NCBI RefSeq assembly: GCF_037201915.1
Contig: NZ_CP147505.1
Location: 1,302,001 to 1,366,000, forward strand
Direction of reading: 5' to 3'
Length of the DNA stretch: 64,000 nt
Origin: Haloplanus sp. CK5-1
Lineage (GTDB): Archaea > Halobacteriota > Halobacteria > Halobacteriales > Haloferacaceae
Part shown: positions 17,075-25,291 of the stretch, in pieces
Position numbering within the stretch: the first letter of the stretch is position 1
Layout of the letters: each line of letters opens with the position of its first letter
Made by a program: the position numbers and the translations under genes
Notes under the pieces: generated by a model
Databases searched by the model: none
What the model was told of the DNA's origin: nothing
The model's input: the letters and a program-made list of their open reading frames with translations, nothing else

Positions 17075-18387
17075 CGCCGGCCATCGACGTCGACGGCGTC
17101 TCCGTCGCCTTCGGCGGGAGCGAGGTGCTGTCGTCGGTGTCGACGACCGTCGACGAGGGACGGTTCGTCGGGCTCGTCGGCCCCAACGGTGCGGGCAAGA
17201 CGACCCTGTTGCGGACCCTCAACGGTGCCCTCGATCCGGACACCGGGACGGTGCGCGTCGCCGGTCGTCGACTCGACGACCTCGGGTCGCGCGCGGCGAG
17301 TCGGCTGGTCGCGACCGTGCCACAGTCGACCGCGTCGACCTTCTCGTTCGACGTGCGCCGGGTCGTCGGCATGGGGCGGACACCCCACGTCGGCCGGTTC
17401 GAGGGCTGGACTGAGACCGACCGACGGGCCGTCGAGGACGCGATTGACCGCGCCGCGGTCGGCGGTCTGGCCGATCGCCCGGTGACCGACGTGAGCGGCG
17501 GCGAGCGCCAGCGGGTGTTCCTCGCCCGCGCGCTCGCTCAGAACACGCCCGTGCTCCTCCTCGACGAACCCACCTCCGACCTCGACGTGAACCACCAAGT
17601 CCGGACGCTCGACATCGTCTCCGACCTCGTCGACGAGGGGCGGACCGTCGTCGCGGCCATCCACGACCTGGATCTGGCGGCGCGCTACTGCGACGAACTC
17701 CGCCTGCTCCACGACGGCCGGATCCGGGCGGCCGGGTCCCCGACCGAGGTTCTCACCGAGTCGGCGGTCGAGACGGCATTCGACGCGACGGCGACGGTCA
17801 CGCCCCATCCCGTCACCGGGACACCGTCCGTGACCGCCTTCGCGACGGCGGGCGAGGCGGCCGGTCGCGTCCACGTCGTCGGCGGCGGCGGGACGGCCAC
17901 GCCCCTACTTCACCGCCTCGACGCCGCCGGCTTCGACCTCTCGGTCGGGGCCGTCGGCACCGACGACACCGACGCCGAGGCGGGGCGGGCGCTCGACTGC
18001 GACCTCCTGACCGTGCCGCCGTACGCACCCATCGACGCCGTGACGGGCGAGGACGTGGCCGACGCCGTCCGACGCGCCGACGCCGTCGTCGTGGCTGACG
18101 CGACGATAGCACCGGGGAACCTGTCGAACTTCGTCGCCGCCGCCGACGCCGACACGCCCGTCGTCGTCGACGGCCGGCCGATCGGGGAGCGCAACCTCGC
18201 CGGGGCCGAGGGGCGGCAGGCCGTGGCGCGCCTCCGGAGCCGTGGAGTCGTCGTTCCCGAGGACGGCGTCGTCGAGGCCGTATGCCGGATCGTCGACGGC
18301 GAACGCGGGGACTGGGAGGGAGGAGGACCGACCCCGAGCGAGCGGTCGGGTCGACGTCCACGGCCATACCCCGGTGACCCCACCTGA
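17071..18387 (+). CDS. btuD: Cobalamin ABC transporter ATPase with C-terminal domain (BtuD)
   Basis: 438 residues from a GTG start that overlaps the btuC stop. The ATPase has Walker A '[11 protein letters not shown]', Q-loop 'VPQSTASTF', signature '[15 protein letters not shown]', Walker B '[12 protein letters not shown]' and switch His in 'AAIHDLDLA'. After about residue 260 comes an extra domain beginning '[21 protein letters not shown]' with several 'VVVAD'-type strands, looking like a Rossmann-type or corrinoid/nucleotide-binding domain, to about residue 405. The extension is seen in haloarchaeal BtuD proteins; its role is unknown. It could sense or hold the cargo, or be an enzymatic domain. 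Confidence 0.9.
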   Translation: MTPAIDVDGVSVAFGGSEVLSSVSTTVDEGRFVGLVGPNGAGKTTLLRTLNGALDPDTGTVRVAGRRLDDLGSRAASRLVATVPQSTASTFSFDVRRVVGMGRTPHVGRFEGWTETDRRAVEDAIDRAAVGGLADRPVTDVSGGERQRVFLARALAQNTPVLLLDEPTSDLDVNHQVRTLDIVSDLVDEGRTVVAAIHDLDLAARYCDELRLLHDGRIRAAGSPTEVLTESAVETAFDATATVTPHPVTGTPSVTAFATAGEAAGRVHVVGGGGTATPLLHRLDAAGFDLSVGAVGTDDTDAEAGRALDCDLLTVPPYAPIDAVTGEDVADAVRRADAVVVADATIAPGNLSNFVAAADADTPVVVDGRPIGERNLAGAEGRQAVARLRSRGVVVPEDGVVEAVCRIVDGERGDWEGGGPTPSERSGRRPRPYPGDPT

Positions 18388-18431
18388 CCGCGAAGCGTCA
18401 TCCTTACTCGCGGGCGGCGCGAATCCCGCCC

Positions 18432-19430
18432 ATGGAACGGCCCTGCGTTCGCGTGCCGCGGGAGGCCGGCGAGCGAACCCGTGAGACGCTCGCGGCGGCC
18501 GACCTCGTCGACGAGGCACACGAGATCGTCGTCGACGACGGCGACATCTACCTCCCGGTGACCGATGCCGACGCCGCCGAGAGGGAGGGATACGATGTCG
18601 TCTACCGCGACGTACCGACACACGACACCCAGCGAACCCCCGCGGATCTGCTCGGCTTCGATCCCTCCTACGAGCGCCTCGGCGACGTGGCGATCCTCGA
18701 CGAGGACGACCCCGATCGGGCACGGCGGATCGCCGACGCCATCCTCGACTCCGACCTCCCCGTCCGCGCGGTGCTCGACCGCGCCTCGAAGGTGAAAGGC
18801 GACCTCCGGGTGCGCGACTGGACCGTCCTCGCCGCCGAGGACCGGGACGGTCGACCGCCGACCGAACTCGTCCACCGCGAGTACGGCTTCGACTACCTGC
18901 TCGACCTCTCGACGGTGTACTTCTCGCCGCGCCTGGCCACCGAGCGCCACCGCGTCACCGAGCAGACGGCCGAGGACGAACGCGCCGTCGACATGTTCGC
19001 CGGCGTCGGCCCCTTCGTGATCCCGATGGCTGCCCGGGGCGCGACCGTCGTCGGCGTCGACCTCAACCCAACAGCGATCGAGTTCCTCCGGGAGAACGCC
19101 CACCGGAACGGCGTCGAGGAACGCGTCACCGCGATTCAGGGTGACGTGCGCGACGTGGCCGCCGACCACGCCGACGCCGCCGACCGAATCGTGATGAACC
19201 TCCCCCACAGCGCCGACGACTTCCTCGACGCCGCCGCCACCCTCGCCGGCGACGACTGTGTCCTCCACTACTACGACATCCAACACGAGGACGACCCGTT
19301 CGGTCCCGGGGAGCGGGCGATTCGGGAGGCTGCGACCGGATACGACGTCGACGTGGAGACGCGACACGTCGTCCGATCCTACGCCCCCCACGAACTCAAC
19401 GTCTGTCTCGACGTCCGGCTGTCGCGGTAG
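18432..19430 (+). CDS. trm5: tRNA (guanine37-N1)-methyltransferase Trm5
   Basis: 332 residues. An N-terminal D1-like region, then the OB-like middle, and the SAM-binding core with 'DMFAGVGPFVIPMAARG', acidic 'VGVDLNPTAIEF', and 'NLPHSADDFLD' where the Asn-Leu-Pro motif is catalytic. It methylates G37 next to the anticodon, and in archaea belongs to the wyosine pathway in part. The ATG at 18432 gives the family start 'MERPCVRVPREAGE'. It lies 51 bases upstream of tRNA-Thr on the same strand. Confidence 0.95.
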   Translation: MERPCVRVPREAGERTRETLAAADLVDEAHEIVVDDGDIYLPVTDADAAEREGYDVVYRDVPTHDTQRTPADLLGFDPSYERLGDVAILDEDDPDRARRIADAILDSDLPVRAVLDRASKVKGDLRVRDWTVLAAEDRDGRPPTELVHREYGFDYLLDLSTVYFSPRLATERHRVTEQTAEDERAVDMFAGVGPFVIPMAARGATVVGVDLNPTAIEFLRENAHRNGVEERVTAIQGDVRDVAADHADAADRIVMNLPHSADDFLDAAATLAGDDCVLHYYDIQHEDDPFGPGERAIREAATGYDVDVETRHVVRSYAPHELNVCLDVRLSR

Positions 19431-19481
19431 CGGGGCGTTTCGGAACCCTTATTTGAACGATGGCAGTACGAACGAGTGCGC

Positions 19482-19554
19482 GCCGGTGTAGCTCAGCTGG
19501 CAGAGCGATTCCTTCGTAAGGAATAGGCCGAGGGTTCAAATCCCTCCACCGGCT
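19482..19554 (+). tRNA. tRNA-Thr(CGT)
   Basis: A 73-base cloverleaf: acceptor GCCGGTG pairs with CACCGGC, D stem GCTC/GAGC, anticodon stem ATTCC/GGAAT with loop TTCGTAA, T stem GAGGG/CCCTC with loop TTCAAAT, and discriminator T. The anticodon CGT reads ACG (Thr). No CCA is encoded. A TTATTTG promoter element lies about 31 bases before the start. The gene borders an accessory region containing a decayed integrase, so it is the probable insertion site. Confidence 0.96.
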
Positions 19555-19778
19555 CTTCTGACCGAACGACGTGAGACCCAAGAGCCCCGTGTGGGGGATT
19601 TGAGCCGGACGTGATTCATAATCTCCGGGGTTCTCGATGTGGGGGATTCCACTGGGGCGGTTCCGGAGTCGTCCGTCGGCGTGTAGACGTGGAGGAGAGG
19701 GCCGCCGTTCGGTCGGTCCCCGATGTTCGTGAGTACCCACGACCGCCGACGAACGTGACGTGGTCGCCGACCTCGAAG

Positions 19779-22700
19779 TTAGTCGTCCTGCACTACCGAC
19801 TCGACGATTTCGATCTCCTCGTCGGTCAGTCCGTAGAGGTCGTAGACGGCCTCGTCGATACGTCGGTCGGTCTTCTCGATTTTCTCGTCCAGCTCGTCAG
19901 CTCGCTCCGCAACCTCGATATAGCGCCGAAGGTCGTCAGCGACGTCGTCGGGGTCAGGGAGCGTAATTGCCTTCAACCGGTCGATGAGGGAGTTCGTCTT
20001 CGTGGCGTTGTCGCGGAAGCCCGCGAAGCCGTCGGCCTCCGCGACCGCGACGGAAACGAATGCCTCGACCAGCGCGGCCTCCTCGTCGTCGAGATCCGTG
20101 AGCGAGAAGGCTTCCCTGTAGTCGCTCTCCGTGTATCCCCACCGGTCGGTTTCGTGCTCGTCCTCGTCTTCGGGCTTGTAGCGAGCCGTAGCGTAGAGGG
20201 TGACGCGGCGGCCATCGCGCTCGGTTTGGGCGCCCCCGACACGCAGGTTCTCGTACTCCTCTGTGGTCGCGTCGAGGATGCTGGCGTCGGTCGGCTGGAA
20301 GAGACCGACATCGGGGAGGGCCGGGCCCGCTTCGTAGTTGCCGAGGTAGTCGAGGATGTTCGTATCGAGACTGTCCCGTCGTCTCCGAAGCTCACTCAAT
20401 TCCGTACCGAACCGATGAAGCGCAGCGTACAGTTCAGCGCGGGAACGTTCCGTCGATTCAGCTCCGGGCGCGGCTGCCGCGTCGTAGTCCGGCACCCCCT
20501 CGGGAACGGGGAGACATATCTTCTTCAGATGGCGAGGGAAGAAATCCAAAGCTCCGGATTCGATTTCCCTAAACGTGAACGATGTTACCGAGCTGTTGAG
20601 AATTCCCACGGTTGCATACATACTGAACAGTTCACTGTACTGTCTATTCTGTCGGGACACCTCGACCTGCGATACGTCCGTCTCTCGGAGTGCCTCGTAC
20701 GGGACAGCGTTCAACGTCTTCTCGTTATTATAGTACCCCTCCTCGTCGACAGCGAACATCGGTCTACCTTCCCCGATCGTCCGGGCGCCAACTATCTTCC
20801 TCGTTTCGAATAGTTCACGAAAAGCCGGTGCCTTGTGTCGCGTTGGTGAATAATCGATATACCAGTTGGAGTGAATCCTCCATCGTCCGATGTGCTTCCC
20901 TTCGATATACCGCTTCATCACCTCGTCGGGGTCGTCCGTTTCGATAAAATCGTATTTACTGTCCCCATCAGCGGTGTGGGGCTCCATCCCCTTGGAGACG
21001 TAGAACGCGTTCTGAAGCGCGACCCCCTCCGATACCTTTTCTCGTATCGACATGTTCAGCCCCTCTTCGGAGAGGGGAATCCGATATTCGTTCCCTTCGG
21101 ATAGTAGATCGTATGGGAACGTATGGGTGGAGACGAACTCTCCCTCGGTTTTCGTCTCGATTGCTTCGATAGAGACGTTCTCTACGATCCCCGAATCCCC
21201 TCGTGCTACGAAGATTATGTTATCCACTTGCGCGTCTTCGAAGACGACCCGCTCGCGGAGATCGAGCACCGTCTCTAAACTCAGTTCAGACGCGAACAGT
21301 TTCCTACAGTTCTCGGCATATGCCTGCCCGCAAAACGTATCCGGAACGATCATCGATACCCGTCCGGTTCGGCGGAGTAGTTCGGACCCTCTCTCGATAA
21401 AGAGTCCATAAATATCGTAGTGTCCGGAGGCCGAGCCGTATCTAGTTCGGAGGAACTCGTCTTGCCCCAGATCCCGATTCCAAGCGGAGATATACGGTGG
21501 ATTTCCGATTACGGCATCGAACCCGGCGCTACGTTGTCTGTTTCCGTTGGAGTCGTAGAATGCCACGGGGAACTCTAGCTGCCAGTGGAAGAACGATTCC
21601 TCCTCGGCCATCGCCTGCGCACTGCGGAACCAGTCTCGGTCCTGTATTGCTTCCCACGAGTCGTCCCGGAGCGCTTCGGCCATCCTCTCGTAGGCGTCAC
21701 TGGGCACGTCCAGCCCGAACGCCTCGGCCGTATGGACGTTCGCCATCGCCAGCAGGCGTTGGTACAACGGGTCGCCACGGACCCCTTGGAAAGCGGCCTC
21801 CATCTCCTTGATGGCTGCCAACGACTCGTTGTCGACGGAGAGCAAGTCCTGAAACCGATCCATGACGTGTTCGAGCGCCTGCCGGCGCGCTTGGGCGAAC
21901 GACTGCTGGAGGGTGAGTTGGCCATCCGCTGTCGCGGATTCGCCATCCGAAAGCACGTCTCCGACGTCGCTTCCGACCAGCGAGTTGCCCGCCTTCAGAT
22001 GATGATCGAGGAACGCCAACGGCTGCTCGGCAGCGAGCGTACGGAGCCACAGCGACACCTTTGCCAACTCCACCGCGAGCGGGTTCAAATCGACCCCGTA
22101 GATACAGCGCTGGGCGACCTGCCGCCGTGCCCAGTTGATATCGCGTGATCGGTCGATGGACTCGATGCCCTGCTGTTCGGCCTGTCGCTCTTGTGCGTTG
22201 ATAATCTCCCGAGCGAGGTAATCGATCGCGTTCGTCAGGAAGTGTCCGCTCCCCATCGCCGGATCGAGGACTTTCAACTCGAACACACGGTCGGCGAAGT
22301 CTTCGGCGAACTGGCCTCCACCTTCGTGTCCCCAGGGGTCCGACGCGAGCAGATCCTCGTAGACGTCGTCGACGAGCGGTTCCAACGTCTCTTCGACGAT
22401 GTACTCGACGACGTACTCCGGCGTGTAGTACGACCCCGTCGCTTTCCGTTCGCCGGACCCGGTCGTGAGGTGAACGTCTCCCGCCTCGACGATCACCTCG
22501 TCACCCTCGCCGGCGGGGACGTACTCACCGTCTTCCAGCGTGAGTGGTTCGTCGGCGACGTCGAGTCGATACTCGAGGAGACCCTCGTAGATGCTCCCGA
22601 GGTGGCGGACGTCCAGCGAGGAGTAGTCGACGAAGGTTTTCCCGCCGCCGTCGCTCCGACTCCGAGTCAGCAGTTCGATTACCTCGGCGAGATGGGTATC

Positions 22701-23879
22701 ACCCACCCGGTGATTCGCGAGGAACCGGGCTTCGGCGCTGTCGTCCTCGTCCGGATCGGTCCTGAACAGCCCACCGTTGTACGCCGGGATGTAGAGGTCC
22801 TCCTCTGGGATACTCCGCGACTTGCTCCCCTGATCGATGAGTTTGAACAGTTCGTCCAGCCGGTCCCAGAGGTCGTCCTGCCAGTCGCGATACTTCGGAT
22901 TCGGACTGTCTAGTTCCTCGGCGATGTCCTGCTTGAGGGAGTTCAGGCTGTACGAGTCCTCGTAGATCTCGTTGTTCGTATCGAGCAGGTCGCGGCCCTC
23001 ACTCTCGGCGTAGAGCACGAAGATGAGCCGATAGAGGTAGACGAGCGAACTGTCGTGGATGCGGTCGAGATCCGCTTTCGAGAGGTCGTTGCCCGGATAC
23101 TGCATGAATCCCTCCGAGAGCACCTTGATCGCCTCGTACACGTTGTCTTGGAGGTCGTCCCCCAACTCTCGGGCGAAGACGGTGGACTCGTCGTAGACGT
23201 CGTCGAGGAAACAGTCACCGCTGGCGTCTTCGAGGAACGCGCCGTGGCGAAAGAAGAGGTAGAAGTACTTGAACTCCTCGAGGTCGCCCTGTTCGAGAAC
23301 GGTCGGCAGGTCGACCTCGTAGTAGGAGTCGAGCCGGTGGCTCGTCGGAGCGTAGTAGAGCCGCCACTTCTTTCCGTCGGTGAGCACGGCCCACCGCGCC
23401 GGCGTCTCCTGCAGATAGACGTGAATCTGGTAGCTCGGATTCTCGAAGTCGCGCTCGTGGTCGCCACTCCCCCGGGTGTCGAGCGGTCGACCCCAGCGCT
23501 TGGCGTCCGCGACGGCGACGGCATCCTCGTAGAAATCGCCACCGTCCTCACGACGTTCGAACGCCCCACGAGCGGCGGCTTCGGACTCGAAGAAGCCGTA
23601 GTCGGGGCGGCGCTGGGTCCGACTGGTGCTCTCCTCGACTTCGAAGGGGATGCCCAGCTTCCGGAACATCGGCCGGATGAACTTCTCTTCGAGCTGGGAT
23701 TCGTTGCGTTTGGGTGCGGTCTCTTTCTCGCGATTCCACAACGCTGCGATGTCCGCTTTCGTCTCGCGGAGTTCGTCTTCGTCGAGTTCGTCCCACGCCT
23801 CTGTCTCGGGGAGGTGCTTGTCGAGGTAGTGGTTCGAGAACAGGTCGCGATTCGTGCGGTAGGTGAGTGCCGTTGACAT
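19779..23879 (-). CDS. Type IIG restriction-modification enzyme
   Basis: 1366 residues fusing nuclease, methyltransferase and specificity parts in one chain. The N-terminal PD-(D/E)xK-like nuclease is seen as 'PDYGFFE' (Asp93) and 'VADAKRWG' (Asp125, Lys127). The N6-adenine methylase has 'DPAMGSGHF' at about 539-547, 'TGSYYTPEYVVEYIVEE' before it, and the catalytic 'NPPY' at 793-796. A TaqI-type target-recognition region and a coiled-coil-like C-terminus follow. Such enzymes cut near a recognition site and methylate one strand of it, and serve as self-contained antiviral defence. The recognition part is AT-richer than the rest (27 of 60 GC at 20581-20640 against 46 of 60 at 23461-23520 by my count), a sign of exchange. 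No separate methylase or BREX partner is adjacent. Confidence 0.93.
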   Translation of the reverse strand: MSTALTYRTNRDLFSNHYLDKHLPETEAWDELDEDELRETKADIAALWNREKETAPKRNESQLEEKFIRPMFRKLGIPFEVEESTSRTQRRPDYGFFESEAAARGAFERREDGGDFYEDAVAVADAKRWGRPLDTRGSGDHERDFENPSYQIHVYLQETPARWAVLTDGKKWRLYYAPTSHRLDSYYEVDLPTVLEQGDLEEFKYFYLFFRHGAFLEDASGDCFLDDVYDESTVFARELGDDLQDNVYEAIKVLSEGFMQYPGNDLSKADLDRIHDSSLVYLYRLIFVLYAESEGRDLLDTNNEIYEDSYSLNSLKQDIAEELDSPNPKYRDWQDDLWDRLDELFKLIDQGSKSRSIPEEDLYIPAYNGGLFRTDPDEDDSAEARFLANHRVGDTHLAEVIELLTRSRSDGGGKTFVDYSSLDVRHLGSIYEGLLEYRLDVADEPLTLEDGEYVPAGEGDEVIVEAGDVHLTTGSGERKATGSYYTPEYVVEYIVEETLEPLVDDVYEDLLASDPWGHEGGGQFAEDFADRVFELKVLDPAMGSGHFLTNAIDYLAREIINAQERQAEQQGIESIDRSRDINWARRQVAQRCIYGVDLNPLAVELAKVSLWLRTLAAEQPLAFLDHHLKAGNSLVGSDVGDVLSDGESATADGQLTLQQSFAQARRQALEHVMDRFQDLLSVDNESLAAIKEMEAAFQGVRGDPLYQRLLAMANVHTAEAFGLDVPSDAYERMAEALRDDSWEAIQDRDWFRSAQAMAEEESFFHWQLEFPVAFYDSNGNRQRSAGFDAVIGNPPYISAWNRDLGQDEFLRTRYGSASGHYDIYGLFIERGSELLRRTGRVSMIVPDTFCGQAYAENCRKLFASELSLETVLDLRERVVFEDAQVDNIIFVARGDSGIVENVSIEAIETKTEGEFVSTHTFPYDLLSEGNEYRIPLSEEGLNMSIREKVSEGVALQNAFYVSKGMEPHTADGDSKYDFIETDDPDEVMKRYIEGKHIGRWRIHSNWYIDYSPTRHKAPAFRELFETRKIVGARTIGEGRPMFAVDEEGYYNNEKTLNAVPYEALRETDVSQVEVSRQNRQYSELFSMYATVGILNSSVTSFTFREIESGALDFFPRHLKKICLPVPEGVPDYDAAAAPGAESTERSRAELYAALHRFGTELSELRRRRDSLDTNILDYLGNYEAGPALPDVGLFQPTDASILDATTEEYENLRVGGAQTERDGRRVTLYATARYKPEDEDEHETDRWGYTESDYREAFSLTDLDDEEAALVEAFVSVAVAEADGFAGFRDNATKTNSLIDRLKAITLPDPDDVADDLRRYIEVAERADELDEKIEKTDRRIDEAVYDLYGLTDEEIEIVESVVQDD

Positions 23880-23881
23880 TA

Positions 23882-24073
23882 TCAGTCGAGGGTGACGATG
23901 GCGAACTCTTCGGCGTCCTTGCTCTCGATGAGGGCGTGTGCGACGGCGTTGGCGTCGACGACCCCGCCGTCGACCGCGTCGTCGACAGCGACACCGAGCG
24001 TGTCCAGTTCGGGCCAGGAGGGGTCGATCCGACCGGGGTTCCCGGTTGTCTGTCCAGTTCGTTTCCCGTTCAT
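23882..24073 (-). CDS. Small acidic protein upstream of the type IIG gene
   Basis: 63 residues, ending two bases before the restriction enzyme start, so clearly in one operon. Codons are strongly GC-ending and the product is acidic, as expected of a real gene. Its conserved-looking part is 'VAVDDAVDGGVVDANAVAHALIESKDAEEF'. A TATA-like ACTATAC (minus strand, 24103-24109) is centred about 33 bases upstream of the ATG at 24073. I do not recognise the family. It could be a control protein, an inhibitor that delays cutting, or a specificity partner; none is shown. An upstream in-frame extension runs into the decayed integrase and is unlikely to be part of the product. Confidence 0.65.
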   Translation of the reverse strand: MNGKRTGQTTGNPGRIDPSWPELDTLGVAVDDAVDGGVVDANAVAHALIESKDAEEFAIVTLD

Positions 24074-24102
24074 CGGTGCTACCGGGTAGTTTCGACCGTC
24101 TC

Positions 24103-24109
24103 GTATAGT
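24103..24109 (-). promoter_or_regulatory. TATA box of the restriction operon
   Basis: ACTATAC on the minus strand, 33 bases upstream of the 63-residue ORF, inside what was integrase sequence. It suggests that the operon starts with the small gene. Confidence 0.4.
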
Positions 24110-24172
24110 CTTTTCCTGGATAGGGATGAAACCGGTAGTCGTACTCACCGCATCGCTGCCCCGATCGGCCCC

Positions 24173-24420
24173 CGTCGGCTCGGCGAGATACGGCTCGATC
24201 GCGGAGTAGTCACTCCCCCCCCCGATTGCCGTCGCCGTCCGCACCTCTACCTGCCGTTCGGTCAAGTGGTGCGTGGCCCACGATCGCCGAAGGTCGTGAC
24301 TCGACACTGCTCGCTCTCGGTCCGATCGATTGCTCCGACCGCCGCTTCCTTCACCCACTGCCGAATACCGACTTCGAAGCGTCGATCCACGGTCTCCCGT
24401 CTCTCGGCTACGTTTCCGTG
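24173..24420 (-). pseudogene. Decayed tyrosine recombinase (integrase), C-terminal remnant
   Basis: In one frame the segment 'SSHDLRRSWATHHL' and then 'SDYSAIEPYLAEPT' match the catalytic end of haloarchaeal phage-type integrases (His-x-x-Arg and the terminal Tyr region). The preceding 'IRQWVKEAA' block, normal just before it, is in a different frame, so at least one frameshift splits the gene. The usual Trp in 'GGWSDY' is Gly here. No N-terminal half can be found upstream. It marks an old integrated element at the tRNA-Thr side of the island and is no longer functional. Confidence 0.75.
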
Positions 24421-24542
24421 AGAATCATCATGTGTTCGATACGGCCGCTGCCGGCATCCACGCAGCTCGCACGACGCCGTGGTCAGGTTGGGTCGATAGA
24501 ATCGGTCAGGACAATCGAATAGGCGTGACCCATCTCACCCCG

Positions 24543-24773
24543 TCAGGATTCATTGCGTTCGTCGACGTAGTCCTGAATGTCCCGCATCGACTCTCTCTCC
24601 GCGTCGGTGAACCCGACCTCCTCGCCGACCTCTTTCATCCCTTTTAGAAGGCGATGGTTCTCTTCCAGACACTGTTCGAGGACTCCTATGACTTCCTCGA
24701 TGGTGACGCCGTAGACCTCTTCGAAGTCGTTTCGAACCTGCGCCTCCGTGATACTGTCCTCGTCCTCGCTCAT
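24543..24773 (-). CDS. Small acidic hypothetical protein
   Basis: 76 residues, strongly acidic, predicted mostly helical ('EEVIGVLEQCLEENHRLLKGMKEVGEEVGF'). A TTATTTG-type TATA element is centred about 30 bases upstream on the minus strand, favouring a leaderless start at 24773. There is no recognisable domain. It lies between the integrase remnant and debris on the other side, and may be a cargo gene of the former element. The coding assignment rests on acidity, promoter position and codon bias. Confidence 0.65.
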   Translation of the reverse strand: MSEDEDSITEAQVRNDFEEVYGVTIEEVIGVLEQCLEENHRLLKGMKEVGEEVGFTDAERESMRDIQDYVDERNES

Positions 24774-25291
24774 ATGCTATCAACGACCGGCCAACGCAAA
24801 TAAGGACACCTCGGAAACTATCGCGGAGGAGTGATTACGCAGTTGGAATCGGTACACCTCCGAACGAAGTCGCTACGCAGTGACGGACTTACTGATAGGC
24901 CGGTGTCAGGAGGTGGAGGTATCCCCGAGAGCGGATGGGGTGGATCCCTCCGACGTCGTACATCTCAGGCCACAGTTCTCGGGTGACCCGCTCACTGCCG
25001 TCAACCGGACGACCAGGGCTCCGGCGTGGCGCCTGCCACTCGACGGACGGGACCAGGCTATCGGCATCCACGACCGACGGAACGTGTCGCACCCGGTCGT
25101 GACCGTCGACGGTATACCTACGTCGAGCGCACGGCCGAGTGCAACGAGTGGTACTGGCGGACGCTCTCCGGATAACCCGGCGTCGGGGATTACGCACCCG
25201 GCTGTCGAACCGGCACACCCCCACCAGGCACGCCACGCCACCGACGTCCGCCGATCCGACACCGTCCCAGTCGACTCGCCCCAGTCTCGGA
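24774..25291. other. 518 bases with no convincing gene (decayed DNA)
   Basis: After the promoter of the small gene (24795-24810) I see no intact ORF with haloarchaeal codon use and a start. A minus-strand frame ending at 24889 reads as protein-like over about 50 codons ('VTRELWPEMYDVGGIHP') and a plus-strand frame near 25083-25150 gives 'YVERTAECNEWYWRTL', but neither has a start or a family I know. They look like fragments of lost genes between the integrase remnant and the broken kinase. Confidence 0.5.

Noticed and set aside
19396-19740. A minus-strand frame with 'RWRDLNPRPIPYEGIALPAELH' looks like a conserved protein.
   Set aside because: It is the reverse translation of tRNA-Thr. This peptide is a well-known artefact in databases.
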